A stretch of 64,000 nt of DNA from Bugula neritina (GCA_964035545.1 OZ037772.1:4201538-4265537), one strand, 5' to 3'; positions 35,801 to 48,119 are shown, numbered from the stretch's first letter. Notes: generated by a model from the sequence alone, not told the origin. Program-made: numbers and translations.

Positions 35801-36112
35801 GCTGATGACGAAGGTTTCCTGAATGGCTTGGTCGCGGACGCGCCCAGCCAATTCTATGATACCGTAGAAAGGAATCCGTGACCCGTCAGCTAGGGTGCCC
35901 GGTTCCCCGGTATAGGGAGCTAAGGCTCCCCTCTCCTTGAGAGGGAGGGTGTCGAAGACCCGACGGCTGAGGAGATTAGTGGTACACCCGGAGTCTAACA
36001 GGAAGGTGACAGCTTTACCGGCCAACTTCCCTGGCAAGAAGTAGCTGCCTCCGTGTGGTTGTACCCGTACTCCCCCAGCGTGCTCGGTCTCGGCCGAGCG
36101 GGGCTGTGCCCG
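32816..36112 (-). pseudogene. pol: Gypsy pol: protease, RT, RNase H, integrase
   Basis: 1,098 open codons between TAA (36,113-36,115) and TGA (32,816-32,818), in the same frame as gag. Domains in order: aspartic protease (FLLDSGCTTNLL), reverse transcriptase (WRFCVDYRKLN, FSTLDLLSGYWQV, LPFGLTSAPATFQRLM, catalytic box VYPDDV at 34,693-34,704), RNase H (ILDTDASDQNVGAVL, TDHASLIWL), integrase HHCC zinc region ending CEICQASK, and the integrase core (VAIDLVGPM, HSDQGAQF, PYHPQGNGVVERNN). The middle residue of the RT Y-x-D-D box is Pro, which is unusual. There is no ATG close upstream; expression would need fusion to gag. Frames with long plus-strand ORFs over this region are shadows. Confidence 0.92.
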
Positions 36113-36418
36113 TTAGTTCCGCGGTTTGCGGGGCCGGTGAGAGTTTCCTTGCGGGGAGGTGTTTTTATCCTCCCCGATGCCCTGAGGGGCCTCGCTGGTC
36201 TGTTCCATTACTGGTAACGGACCGAAGCGGTTGGTGAGAGGCAGAGAGAAGGGGTCTCGTGGTCGACCCGGTTGGCTGGTTTGGCGAGGTGTTTGCCATT
36301 GACGGGGGGTGTGCTGCTGGGCCCGTACGGGCTCCTGGCGACATCCACCCCGTTTTTCTCTTGGTGTGGGCCCGCGGAGCTCTGGGGGTCTCCGGGGAGG
36401 TTGTGGCTTCTGCTGCCG

Positions 36419-37231
36419 TTAGAATCGTGGGCCGCTTGGGTGGCGGTGCCCCTGGTTGCCGCTTTCCCAGCGTCGCATCATAGGTCTGGGGGGTTTTGCT
36501 GCCGTCCTCTTACTTTTCCTTGAGTGGTTGTATGTTATCGTCGCCGCCAATCGTCCCAGTCTAGTCATCAAGCGGCTTATCTCCATCTCTATGGGGGGTT
36601 TAATGGTCGCGGCAGCTATGCGGACCGGATGGTCTGGTTCCCTAGAGGTCTGGGGAGTGGCCTCTTCCGTCTTATAGAGTCGCTCGGCTCCAGCGTAGGC
36701 CTTGTTCTCCTGGATTGCAGCCTCGATTGTGGTCACTCCCTTGGCTTGTAACTGGTGGTGGAAGTCCAAAGAGTTGAGAGACTGTACAAAGGCTTCGAAT
36801 GTGTAGTGCCGTCTGTGTGTTTCTGGCAGATCGCTATACGCGGTCCGTGCCAGTCTCTGCACCAGAGTGGCGTGGTCAGGAAGCGGTGTACATTTCTTGC
36901 GGAGTAATCCTCGCAGCCTGGACTTGGCGAAGGCAACGGGCATGCCAAAACGGGCCCGTAGTGTAGCAATGATCCCGTTTACGCTAGGCTTCCACCCGTA
37001 CGGCTTGGCTTCTTCCGTCAGTGCCATCCGCAGTTTCGTAAGAGTTACTCTTGGCGGCCATCTTGTAATGGCTGCAACTTCACGGAACTCTTGAATGAAC
37101 TGTTCAACATTCTCGAGGCCCGTGAACACGGGAACCTCTAATGTGTTCCTATATACCTCTTCTCCAGCTCCGAGAGGGCCTATAATAATGTTTCGCTCAC
37201 CTCCTTCCATTGAAGTTACTCTCACGTCCAT
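36419..37231 (-). CDS. gag: Gypsy gag, ends at TAA within a degenerate zinc knuckle
   Basis: 270 codons from a true ATG 62 bp inside the 5' LTR. Capsid-like core with VPVFTGLENVEQFIQEF near residue 33 and a basic C-terminus. The last residues, RRWESGNQGHRHPSGP, keep the Gly-x-x-Gly-His spacing of a CCHC zinc knuckle. The three Cys positions are Arg, Ser and Gly, each explainable by a change in the first base of TGC. The frame stops at TAA (36,419-36,421), continues open for 101 codons to a second TAA (36,113-36,115), then runs into pol. Gag and pol were therefore probably one fused frame. Confidence 0.82.
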   Translation of the reverse strand: MDVRVTSMEGGERNIIIGPLGAGEEVYRNTLEVPVFTGLENVEQFIQEFREVAAITRWPPRVTLTKLRMALTEEAKPYGWKPSVNGIIATLRARFGMPVAFAKSRLRGLLRKKCTPLPDHATLVQRLARTAYSDLPETHRRHYTFEAFVQSLNSLDFHHQLQAKGVTTIEAAIQENKAYAGAERLYKTEEATPQTSREPDHPVRIAAATIKPPIEMEISRLMTRLGRLAATITYNHSRKSKRTAAKPPRPMMRRWESGNQGHRHPSGPRF

Positions 37232-37272
37232 GATATTCTAATACTTCTCATTGTTCTTATACAGTAGCTAGA

Positions 37273-37291
37273 AATCCCACCGCTGCCACCA
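37273..37291 (-). other. Primer-binding site, tRNA-Leu
   Basis: On the plus strand AATCCCACCGCTGCCACCA sits one base from the 5' LTR. It matches, from memory, the 3' end of metazoan tRNA-Leu (AAG/UAG type) including CCA. The minus-strand copy would anneal to that tRNA to prime reverse transcription. Confidence 0.88.
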
Positions 37292-37292
37292 C

Positions 37293-37565
37293 TGTAGTAA
37301 TTTGTGCAATTACTATGCGTGGGTTCCTAGCTTGTAATTATAGTCTATTTATCCACATCAATAAAGTATTTAAGTAAGAGTTTCCAAAGTTTATTCGCTA
37401 CTAATTATATAAAAGATACAGCACGTATACAGATTAGAGATTACATCTTCGCTTAGTTAATACGCTCTCTCTACTGACAAACTACTACTAGCTGAGGGTT
37501 ATCACGTGACGCCCTCGGATAGGCTGAAGGAATACGGGGGATGCGCGTATTACGTCCTTACTACA
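37293..37565 (-). repeat. 5' LTR of the gypsy element
   Basis: 273 bp, about six differences from 29,988-30,260. Followed by ATAT at 37,566-37,569. Confidence 0.93.
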
Positions 37566-40489
37566 ATATTATACACTGGAACTGGGTTACTCTCTCACCT
37601 CCCCTCACCTCAGCTCAGCTGGACCAGATCTTCCCAAGTGATGAATTTGGGGGAGATTTTCTTTTCCATTTTCATTGAAATAATATAATTGAAAAAGTTA
37701 AAGCAGTGGCTCCAACCTTGGGGAAATTCTCCTTGCAGGGAATTTGGGCTTTTCAGGGGGTTTCGTTTCACACAGTTTGTTACCAGCTCTTTGAGCTCTT
37801 GCTTTGTTTTGAAGATTACATATACTGCATATATGTATAACTGCAACTCCTCCATAATCATAATCTTATATTATAATCAAATATACTAGAACAAGTATAT
37901 AGACCTATACTGTATATTATTATTTTCATCATAATTATATAAATTTCATTTTTAGAAAGATTAAGGGAAATTAATACTATAAGTAAACAGTTATGGAAGG
38001 GGAGATGATATGGTATATGAAAAGGTTTGGAACCACCATACCTCTACCCTAGCATCACATTCCTCTGCCATCTTCATTGTAGCCTGCCAGTTAAGAAAAT
38101 TCAAGATTAACTAGAGATTCAGTGATGTTGCTGAATATGCTAGTACTAAACAGCTCAACTTAAACATAATGAAAATATTTCACACAATTAAAGGGCCAAC
38201 AGAAAAATGCAAATTCCAGCTGACACTGAAGGCTACTAACAAGAGACAAATTTCTTGTAAAGATTTTGCTACTGTAGAGGACATTGACGTTATCGGTATT
38301 TTTGTAATTTGAAAATATACATTCTAAATTAGCTCAATTGAAAAATATGTACACTTGGTGCCCTGTATAATTTTTCAAAATTCAACTTAAGAGTTGTCTC
38401 TCTTCGACACTACAATATAGCGCTCCGCTCACTGAACGCAACATTTCTTTCACGTGATTATTATAGAGTGACGTGTATAATCCTTCTGCGCGTAGAACTT
38501 CCTCGTTATTTTGGTTTTATTGTGCCTCATCTCAGTTACTAGTTACCAAGTGTCCGACCAGTTTACTGACTAACACTATTGACTCTCGTGAGGTGAGAGC
38601 ATTTTGAGTCATCTCATCATTTCTCAAATTAATCAGGTACTTTACTACTTACAGTTTCCGTTAGATTTACTAATTACTTTGTCTTTTAGACTTAGAGTAC
38701 TACAAGTACAATACACTATACAGTATGAGTATCAGTATGAGTATGACTATGAGTATAGACTAAGACTATAGTGTATACTATTACTATTAGTATTACTATT
38801 AGTATTAGTATTACTATTAGTATTAGTATTACTATTAGTATTAGTATTACTATAACTATTATAATATGTATTGTTGTATGAGTAATTACTAATTAGTATT
38901 ACCATTCTTTCACTCATTGCACTGCATTTACTATATGAGTATAACTATAAGTATAAGTACAATTATAACTATAAACTTAAAGTGTAAGTTACTACATTAA
39001 TATTACTGCACTACTATAACTGTCAGTATTACTTTTAGCGTTGCAGTTGGTCTTACTGCCAGTGCCAGGTCTGCTACCAACATCATTAAATTTATTTATA
39101 ATAATAATGATAATATTGCCATTGGTGATTATCACCCAATACTATTGATTATCGACATAGCTCGACTTTGTTAAGTCAATATTTAACAAGTTGGTTTTAT
39201 AATACTAATACTAATAGGTTTATTATAACCAGTGAGTCGCTTATTTTTACTTTGTGAATTTATGATTGTAACATTATCATACTTATAATATTTATTGCGA
39301 ATTTTTGAATTAATGTTACACTTACTCAATTTGAATATCAGAATATCTTACCACTGGCACTAGTCAGTTATTAATTAATGACAGTGCATAGTGATCACTG
39401 CATGTGATACATTGTCATACCCTGCACATCCCAATGCACTGCCCTTCTGAATTCATTGTGAATAGCGTATTCGGTTGGCTTATATTATTTTACTCAGCTT
39501 TGATTATACAATTAACATGTACTACACTGCTCTAATTTATGTAACAATGCTTGCTAGTTGCTGCTATCTTTACCTCTAAATTTCTGTCATTCAAAAACTA
39601 ACATATTTACATAATAATTACATAATTGGAATTTGACTATTCTATAAATTACTGAGAATATATGGTTAGCCACATTTATATGATGTACTCTTGTTGTAGA
39701 CATAAAATATGAGGTTAGTGTTAATAAATCATTTGCTAGGTAAGAGTGTAGAATAAATAATTGACTAGAGATGAGTGTAGAAGCTGCCAACTCATGAAAC
39801 AACTACATCTGACCTAACAGAAGCACAAACATGTTAAATTAGCGTGTTTCACACCACCATAGTTTCTATTAGATGATTAGAATAGCAAACTAGCAGTTGG
39901 TGGCTTTTTCCCTGGCTGGTGGAAGAGTGAATCTAAGTAACATATTAGCTAATGCATCACCAACACTGCAGAAAGGTTAAAATAATTTTTTAAATTTAGA
40001 TTATTAAGATAACAAATAAATTTTAACACCCAGCACAAAATATTTTATGAAACTATGTTTTCTCCCACTGCTATGTTTCCCCCTGTTTTGTGTCTTAGCG
40101 TGAGCCCACTCAATATATTAGAAACACTTGATTAGTGGTGTTCAATAGAAGTAGAATAATAGTGTTCACTGAAGCACACAGCATTGCTTCATATTTACTG
40201 TATATGGAGTTTGAGTCACCAGCAATAAACTATTCAGTGATTACAATGAAAACAATACAGCCTTTGTTAGACAGTTGAAGCTGTGAGCTCAGCATGTTGT
40301 AGCTGACTATCACGTATACCAGTCTTATTAACTGCATTTGTTTAACAGAATTGTTCATGTCTTTATTTTGTATGGTTTGTTGTTAATGGTTAAATTAAGA
40401 CTTGGAACTTAATATGTAAGTCCTTGATTTGGAAACCTTCACAGATGTAGCGTAAAATATTATGCTAAGAGTATGTGTATCTTTTACAG
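37566..40489. other. Intergenic region upstream of the TRIM gene
   Basis: Mostly unique AT-rich DNA. It includes a hAT-like MITE fragment (37,704-37,860) and TAGTATTACTATTAG microsatellites (38,705-38,870). No protein-coding exon is convincing. The promoter and non-coding 5' exon of the TRIM gene should lie here; an exon end before the acceptor at 40,489 could not be fixed. Confidence 0.5.
37704..37860. mobile_element. hAT-like MITE fragment
   Basis: Begins CAGTGGCTCCAACCTTGGGG and is the reverse complement of the right part of the element at 44,265-44,584. The other end is missing. Confidence 0.72.
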
Positions 40490-40512
40490 GATTTCCTTAT
40501 CATATAACCAAG

Positions 40513-43500
40513 ATGGCAGAATCCAGAGTTGTGAAAAAGAGACTAAACAATTCGTATCGCTGTGGGTACTGCTTGCAGTACTTCAACAAACTTGAAGATC
40601 CCAGAACTCTGCCATGTCTGCATGTGTACTGCATGAGATGTTTGAAGACTGACATCGGTGGTAGGAAGGATCATATCAGATGTGCTTATTGTAGGTGAGT
40701 CACAGTACATGACACAATATATCATGTCATAGGCTTGCATATGATTTTCTCACTATCATCTAGGAGTTGTCTGATCTATGTCTATGAAAAGCAAACAATA
40801 CTGTATATTCTATGTGAACTCTGGTTACTAACTTGTGGAGTGTGTGGATATCTTTTCATTAGGTAGAGAAAGTAACTGTTATGTAGATTACATCATCAGC
40901 TGTCCACTCTTGTTGAATTGTGGTGCTGTTGGATGTCTTGGGATTGGAGTTGTCTCCTCACAATATTATTTTGTTCTCATACAGTACAAGACTTGTTAGA
41001 GCAGTGGTTCCAAACCTTTTTCATACAATTCCCACTTTCATACATGTTTACTGTTGATTCCCCTCCCTTTTGTCAATCGGAATTTTTTATGAGTAACATA
41101 ATGATAATATAGATTACAATACAATATTTTTCCTATTACATTTAAATACAATATAGTTATTTCTGATAATTATATTATGCATGTGTAAAACACAGAGCAG
41201 TTCAATTAATGATATTATGGCTGCAGCTGATGGCATTGTACCAGCTTGCTTTCAAACCTCCCACCCCAACCCTTAAACCCCAACCCCAAAATTGAAATTA
41301 AAAACACATTCATGTAGAAGTAGACTGAGATGGCAGAACTGGTTAAATAGATAAGCTAAGATGAATGCTTATAGATATACATGTACATATAACTTGCAAG
41401 AGCTCAAAAGTCTTTAACAAACTGCTTGAAATTTTCAAAATCGAAATCCAGGCTACCCCTAAAAAGCCCAAATTCCCTCTTATAGGGGGATTCTCCCAGG
41501 TTGGAAACCACTGTGTTGAATTGACTTGTGTTTACTATCTTCTTTCCTGTGATTAGAAATATGTATGATGTTGTCATGACAACACAGTTGCTGTGGCACA
41601 AAGTACAGTTTACTAGTATGTAGTGATTGTGTAGTGAGAGTGGAGTGTCTGGTTATTGTCCATGGTCATGTGTAATCTGTAAGGAGTAGAATTATATTAT
41701 TTTAATATAATGTTGAGAGAGGTACTTTTATTATGGCAGTTTGCTCAATAGCTTTAGTTCTAATTCGATACACTCATAGCTCTGGAGTCTAGCAGCTGCT
41801 ACTATTACCACTAGCTGTTCAAAATTCTGCCAACATCCGGGCTGCCAAAGCATAATAGCCATTGACATTAAGGCCAAGCAGTCACTGGGAAATTATTTGA
41901 CTAAAGAGCAGGTCTTATGACAATTAGTAGTCAGTCCCTTAGACAGGAAACAGTGATTCTGTGACCTATGTAGTTAAATCCAATGCTGAACTTTTGATTG
42001 ACTATTAGATGGCCATCACAATTGTATTTGGTACAATATAATATTATTATGGGGTGTCAATCAGTGTCTAATATAATCTGTGAATTGAGTGTCTACTTTA
42101 GTTGGTTACTTCTTCTACCATCAGTCAGTTGTATTGAGTATCTACTTTAGCTTTGATGAGTTGATTACTTCTTCTACTATCAATTAGTTGTATAATTAGG
42201 TGTAAAGTTGCGTTTATACCTTCACGATTTTCGGTCAAAATTTCATTTGGCCGGGTTGAAATTTCTCCGAGTTGCATTGCATTGTAAAAGCCACTCGTTG
42301 AAATTTTTGTACTGTGATAACTTAATCGGCCAATTTTAGAATAGGAGTAATAACTCCTTGTAAACATCGTTATTTAGTTATTACTTTGGCGATTAGACAA
42401 CATACTTATACGGTTATAATTATATAGCCTACGCCTTCTCAATTATCGCTTTTATGCTTTCCGCTTCACTAATTCACGACGTTTACGAAGGGCATCAAAT
42501 AGCTATTATGCGAGTCAAATTTCAATTTCAGAAAGTGAGCAACCGCATCAATATGATTTCAACGAGTTTAAGTTTGACTATAAAGGGGTACCCGGAAAAG
42601 CATTATTAACTTAAACTCGGTACTTTTTTCAGCAGAGGTATAAACGCAACTTTACTTTGTATTGAGTGATGAATAGTGTTGAGAATTTAGGCCTATATTA
42701 TGCCAACCCCCCCCCTCTGACTTAGACTGTGACCCAACCTGCTGCACATACATAGTAGTACTACACTGAAGATAGTCAACATGTGTATATATCATATACA
42801 TATATATATAACATAATTATATATATACATGCATATATCATCCTACTAGTAATGGATTACTAAGTACAACTTATCCTATGACTCACTCTTCTTATGCTAG
42901 CTGCATGAGATAGACAACACTCACACGTGACACGCACTCACAGTGCACTAGCTCTCGACACATTGCCAAGGATGATGAAATGACAGTTTCGCGCCACTCC
43001 TAGCAGTTAGAGTGGCAGGGAATAGTTGTAGTATGTTGTAGTATTGGCTCCTCAGAATTCACTCCTCAGTAATTAGTTGCATTGCACAAACTTGCAACAA
43101 AAGTGAATAATTATTGACAATATGGCCTCCACTCAGTAGTTTAAACTAGTAATTTATCTTATCATTTTACTCTACAAGTTACAGTTGAGTCTGTTTGTTG
43201 AGTAGCAGTTCTTTGTCATGAGTGACTATTTTCCAGCATATTAGTACATAATATAGTCAAGTGTGTTTGTGTGATAGCCTGTGGTCTATATAATGAATGT
43301 GTGTTGATGAGTGATGAGTATTTATTTGAGTATTTGTCAAGGACATAGCTGTGGCCTGTGTGTGTGGATGGAGTATTTCATTACTTGAGATATACTAAAC
43401 ACAGCTAACACAGGTAACATACTGATTGCTATATATTGTAGGAAAGATCACTATGACATAACAGATCCCACTACACTACCAGTAGCTCAGCATGGAGACC

Positions 43501-46500
43501 CCTTAGAATACAAGTCTCCACCCAAACCTGCACCCATTCCCTGCGATGTGTGTAAAGGTGGAACACAAGCTGCTGTGTTTTGTCTTGAGAGTCAAAAGAA
43601 ATTATGTCAGCAGCATCAAGAAGTGAGTCTTTCTTATGTCATTTCTCAAGATTAGTTACGAAACCAGTTCTGGTTTGTGTGTAGAATATTATTGAAAAGA
43701 AATGTTGAGTCTGTGTGACTTTTTATACTAAACACACAGTTTCACAGTGCAGTGAGTCAACTATGACAGACTTGTTGGTGAAAATACAACCAACTAAACT
43801 GTTGACCTTTATTATACAGAATCACAGAGAGCTGATGGGAGATAGACATCAGTTTATTGACATTGAGGTCTACAGAGCTTCTCCTCAAAGATATACTATA
43901 GCTGAATGTGAACATCATAAACAGGAACAGCTGACAGAAGTGTGTTCCAAGTGTCACCAGATATTCTGTATGAGATGTGATATGAGGACTGGCTGTAAGG
44001 ATAAGACAGGTATTTACTTGCTGTTTCTATTTCTGTAGAAAGAAGCTGAGAATTATTACAAGAACCTGTTATTTATTATTTTATTATTAAAGTGAGTTAT
44101 GTAACAGTAAAAGAGGAAGTCAGTTTGTCAGCATTAAGGTTTGTGTGAGACAGAAGTGGATAGTGCAGGAGTTTATATTCTCACTGTTATGTGGAAAATT
44201 TAGTATGTTTCATTCTTCAAGTGTCTGTTTCCTTGATAAGATGGTATAGGCATAGCTTTTAACTCAGTGGTGTCCCACCTTTTTCATACCCTCCCTCTTT
44301 TTATAAATGTTTTCTATTAAGTTTCCCCCCTTTTGAGAAACACTGTAACTTATATTCATAAAGAAAATCAGGGTACAGATTTTTTCCAGAAAAGGCCAGT
44401 GTGTTTGACATGGACCAGTGTCTGCCACAACTTCAGTTTAGTTATAGTTATACATATACATGTAATCTGGAAAACAAGGCAAGAGCTCAAAGAGCTGGTA
44501 AACTGTGTGAATTTTTTAGAAATGAAACCCCTGAAAAGCCCAAATTCCCTGCAAAGGGAATTCCCCCAAGGTTGGGAGCCACTGCTCTAACTTTTTCAAT
44601 TATATTATTCCAAGTGCAGTGATTAATGAGCTAACCTGTGAAATATTTCTAGTCCAACCAACTGTCTAGTAATTACATAGTATGTATATAGTGATACATC
44701 ATCAACCTGTAGTTAGAAGTATAGTAGGTGTAGAATAATTACAATATCATATCTAAAAATACTTTTATGAATCGTGTGGTGTTATGTATACAGAGGAAAC
44801 AGTAGCATCACATGACTTGGCATCTTTGAGTGATTTGTCTTGTGAGTTACGAGAAAGTCTGACTGGTGGAATAGAGACTCTGTCTGAGAAAGTTGCAGAG
44901 TTGAATGACATCTCAAAGGATGCCTGGAAAGAACTGAGTAAAATAGAAGATGAAGTAAAGAAGATGGTTGCCAGAGTAAACTCTGTAGCTGACGCTCAGG
45001 TATGCTGACATGGTGATATCATCTAATGTATTTCTGTTTGTCTGAAATTGGAATTTGCATTTGGTTTTTGAGTTGTAAATAGAAATGAATTTCATTTACC
45101 ACTAGAATTAACTGACCATTGAAGTATTATCATTCTGTGTACAAGTAGCAGTAGTCATACATCACATGTTACTCAGTGCAGAGGAACCTGTCAATACAGA
45201 TGACTCACTCATCCTTCTGCAACTGTCAATCACTCACACAGGGAGGTTGGCTGGGTGAGTGATTGACAGGTGTCAGGAGGAGGAGACTAGTCACGTGATG
45301 TACTAGCTCTCTGCTGTGTATGGAGTGTCACGTGACTGAGTCATTGTCCACTCAGTGGGTGATCTGTCACTTTCATTTCAAGTGTAGAGGTTGTGAGGTG
45401 CAGATGTGGTTACACTGTGTTACTATTTATTAGATAGCAGAGATTAGAAAGAGAGCTACAAACCTGAGGCTAGAAATATATGGATATTTGAAGAGCTGCA
45501 CACAGATAGTGGATAATTATAGAATAGAGCTGGCCTTGAGTAAGACAATGGGCAGACAGTCTCTGCTGGACACAGTACAACATGCAGTTGATAAGTTCAA
45601 TGATGCAGGGATTGTGAGAGACTACAAAGAGATGAGTGAGAAGATGGAAAAGGCTACAGATATTGGTGTAATAGAGAAGTGTGTACTTCCAGACAGCATC
45701 TTGGTACCAACATGTAGGTGGAGTCTATAAATAGTAACACTAACTATAAATAACTTTCTGCTTGTAATCAGTTGAATTGCTTTCACTGAATATTTTAATA
45801 GTAGAATAAGTAGATAGAGTTTATTTATTAGAGATTGAGTTTTGTTCTACTCTCACATTATGAGACATTTCTGCAGTGTTTCAGAGTTTATGAGGTATAA
45901 GTGAGCTGCTAAACTGTGTTATGCTGACTACCTGCTGTCAGTATTAACAAGATATTCTCACTTAGACCTGTGCATCACGTAGCAACTTGTAGTAACTACA
46001 GACTGATTGTATCTAAAACATCTTTTACTTTTAAGTTTGAAAAGCTGTTCCCACCTCCTCAGGTGATGAGATTCTCAAGTTATAGAATTGTTATTTTGTT
46101 GTTGCAGACAGTGAAGACAGTCTGGGACTGAAGCTGCTGCAGCCACCATCTTCTCTCCAGTCTGATGGACTTCCTGTACGTGGCTGGTGTTTCTCAGTAA
46201 ACATCTCAGCTGATGGACATCTGATGTGTTGGACACCAGGAGGTGTAGAAGTAATAAATAGAGAGACTCTGGATACTATCAGCTCAGTGAAACACACCAA
46301 CACTACAAAGTGGGGGGAGATAATCCAACCTGAAGGGGTGATGGTTGGCAGCTGGTATAACAGTGAGGAGGAAACAGCTGAAGTCTCACTTCTTGATCCG
46401 AACTCCTTTGAGAAGACTCGCTCTCTCTACAAGCAGCCAGTAGATGTACCCACTTACTATAGAATAGCTCAGCACGACTCACTGCTCTATATTGTAGACA

Positions 46501-47942
46501 AGAGAGAGAATCAGCTGGTAGTCTGTAACCTAGTTGACAATAAAATACAGAAGTTCCCACTTCCTGAGATGGAGATCCCTCGTCCTGTATGCATCCTCCC
46601 AGACTCAACTCTCCTCATAGGAGACTACGCTGAAGATGGTAAAGTGAGAAGATATAAAGTGGAGAACACAACTCTCTCTCTAATGTGGGAGTTTCCTCAC
46701 ATCTCAGACCCATCTGGTATTTCCTTTGATCCAACATCTGAACTGATTCACATCTGTACAGAGGAAGGACCTCTCCTCATCCTCTCACTTGAAGGTAAAT
46801 ACTCTGTTTATTATAGTAAGTTTAGTTATTTTATATATAATTATGTTGTAGTAATTAATATATTTTAATAATTAACAGTAAACAACTTCCACTCATAAGA
46901 TATATTATGATATTGTTAGTATTTATCAAGTCACTGATGTTACTTTTAGCTGAAAGTTATGTAATAAAGACTGTAACATGCTGATAGTAGATGTTATATT
47001 CTTCATCACATGACTTGTAGCTAATAATAATATTAGTGAATAATACTGCCTCCCTGCAATAAGTTTATTTCCAGCTGCAGTAACATGCAGGATGTAAGCA
47101 CAGGTAAAAGTGTATATTATACTGTATAGGTTTAAGGTGTACTCTGTGTAGTGTGCAGTGAGCTCTTAGTAAACTCTCTATTCAGTCTTCCTTTCCAAGG
47201 GTTCACCTGGTAGAGTAGAGGATAGGGACTCCACACTGCTAAGTGAGTTGGTGCTGCAAGGGGTTCAAACCCACCTATCAGCATGTCTAGTTAGTTTACT
47301 ATGCAAGTGTTTTACAGTAATTTTAGAGGTGCTCAGTCTAACAACTGTACAGACTGCCAGCAACACATGAGTTATAAGTTGTAGTTTGACTTCAGTCTAG
47401 TGCTGCTATTGTTTTGGTCATCAGATAATTTAAATATAAGTAATTTGATACTTTTTGACTGCCATTACTGAGACTATTGTAATTTGATGATGGCTGGTAG
47501 AGCAGTGTTTGCTGGTGGGACTCAGGTGGCTGTGGTTGGTTCTTGTCAAGTATTTAATATGTGATAATGTTGGAGTAGCTGCAGTAGTATAGTATTAGAA
47601 GTAGACATGTGGGTGTGTCCTTGCTGAGAGCCACAGGCTAAGTTTGTGGGTCAAGGTCAATACAGTTGTAAAAGGAGGCACTATTTTCTGCTCTATTTGA
47701 GTATTTACTTCATGCATATAACCTGCTTAGTTCCATCTTTAAAGGCAGTCTGTCTGTTTCTCTCAATACACACCAACTGATACAATATGATGCTATTATT
47801 TACAGGTCAACTGGTGCTTACTGTTCCCAGAGAAAGTCTTGGTGTGAGTAGCTGGGTGTGGGACATTGCTGTGTATAACAGAGACACAGTGTTTCTAGCA
47901 TGTTACAATTATGGACTGAAGAGATACACAATAAAATACTAA
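40513..47942 (+). CDS. TRIM-type protein: RING, two B-boxes, coiled coil, beta-propeller-like C-terminus
   Basis: Seven coding exons: 40513-40694, 43442-43622, 43820-44009, 44794-44999, 45434-45713, 46108-46794, 47806-47942. All phases agree and give 621 codons including TAA. RING C3HC4 (residues 14-60: CGYCLQYF, LPCLHVYCMRC, CAYC), so a probable ubiquitin E3 ligase. B-box 1 spans the exon 2/3 junction (CDVCKGGTQAAVFC, CQQHQE). B-box 2 is CEHHKQEQLTEVCSKC with FCMRC. Exons 4-5 encode a coiled coil (ETLSEKVAELNDISKDAWKE). Exons 6-7 encode about 270 residues of repeated beta-strand units (LLYIVDKRENQLVVCNL, GISFDPTSELIHIC), like an NHL/WD propeller. The ATG at 40,513 was chosen because the longer ORF starts inside an intron whose acceptor ends at 40,489. 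The gene is open throughout, so probably functional. Its last exon has an inverted diverged copy at 51,429-51,562. Confidence 0.9.
41002..41513. mobile_element. hAT-like MITE in TRIM intron 1
   Basis: 512 bp with terminal inverted repeats CAGTGGTTCCAAACC and GGTTGGAAACCACTG. The 8-bp flanks TGTTAGAG and TGTTGAAT are partly alike. The CAGTGGTTC-type end and 8-bp flank length fit the hAT superfamily. No transposase ORF. Confidence 0.82.
42205..42652. mobile_element. TA-type MITE in TRIM intron 1
   Basis: 448 bp with perfect 17-bp terminal inverted repeats AAGTTGCGTTTATACCT, flanked by TA on both sides, as expected for a Tc1/mariner-type target. No coding capacity. Diverged relatives lie in the VARS intron of both duplication copies (8,944-9,327 and 62,887-63,270). 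Confidence 0.92.
44265..44584. mobile_element. hAT-like MITE in TRIM intron 3
   Basis: 320 bp from CAGTGGTGTCCCACC to GGTTGGGAGCCACTG. The flanking 8-mers TTTTAACT and CTCTAACT share six of eight bases. Same family as 41,002-41,513. Confidence 0.85.
45223..45269. repeat. Perfect 15-bp inverted repeat in TRIM intron 4
   Basis: CTGTCAATCACTCAC at 45,223-45,237 and its reverse complement at 45,255-45,269, separated by 17 bp. It could form a stem-loop; no function is suggested by the context. Confidence 0.85.
47200..47290 (+). repeat. tRNA-like SINE head in TRIM intron 6
   Basis: A-box TGGTAGAGTAG at 47,208-47,218 and B-box-like GGTTCAAACCC at 47,262-47,272, about 44 bases apart, the spacing of a pol III internal promoter. 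There is no convincing cloverleaf with a paired acceptor stem, so this is a tRNA-derived SINE, not a tRNA gene. Confidence 0.6.
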
Positions 47943-48119
47943 ACTTATCAGCTACAGTTTACTAATAATCAGCTCAGTGAGGTACTGAGAGATAAAATGG
48001 ATAATATTTGTCATCAACATAATTATCTTCATTACAATTCATCAATACACACACTCTGTAATTACAGTTAGATATGAGATGTTTTACTGTATCAAATATG
48101 TGTTGTCATTTTACTATCC

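Larger units (their letters stand above)
29988..37565 (-). mobile_element. Ty3/gypsy LTR retrotransposon, 7.6 kb, with a third ORF
   Basis: 273-bp LTRs at 29,988-30,260 and 37,293-37,565 (TGTAGTAA...ACTACA). They differ at about six positions (about 2%), so the insertion is fairly recent. The flanks share ATAT, a 4-bp target duplication. Order on the minus strand: 5' LTR, tRNA-Leu primer site, gag, protease, RT, RNase H, integrase, GPY domain, zinc-finger ORF3, polypurine tract, 3' LTR. The RT-RNase H-integrase order is that of Ty3/gypsy. The element is clearly more GC-rich than its AT-rich surroundings. The gag-pol frame has three in-frame stops, so this copy is probably dead. It landed about 50 bp to the right of the 17-bp minisatellite. 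Confidence 0.95.

Noticed and set aside
47200-47290. Functional tRNA gene
   Set aside because: A- and B-box words are present, but no acceptor or anticodon stems can be paired convincingly. Kept only as a SINE-like head.
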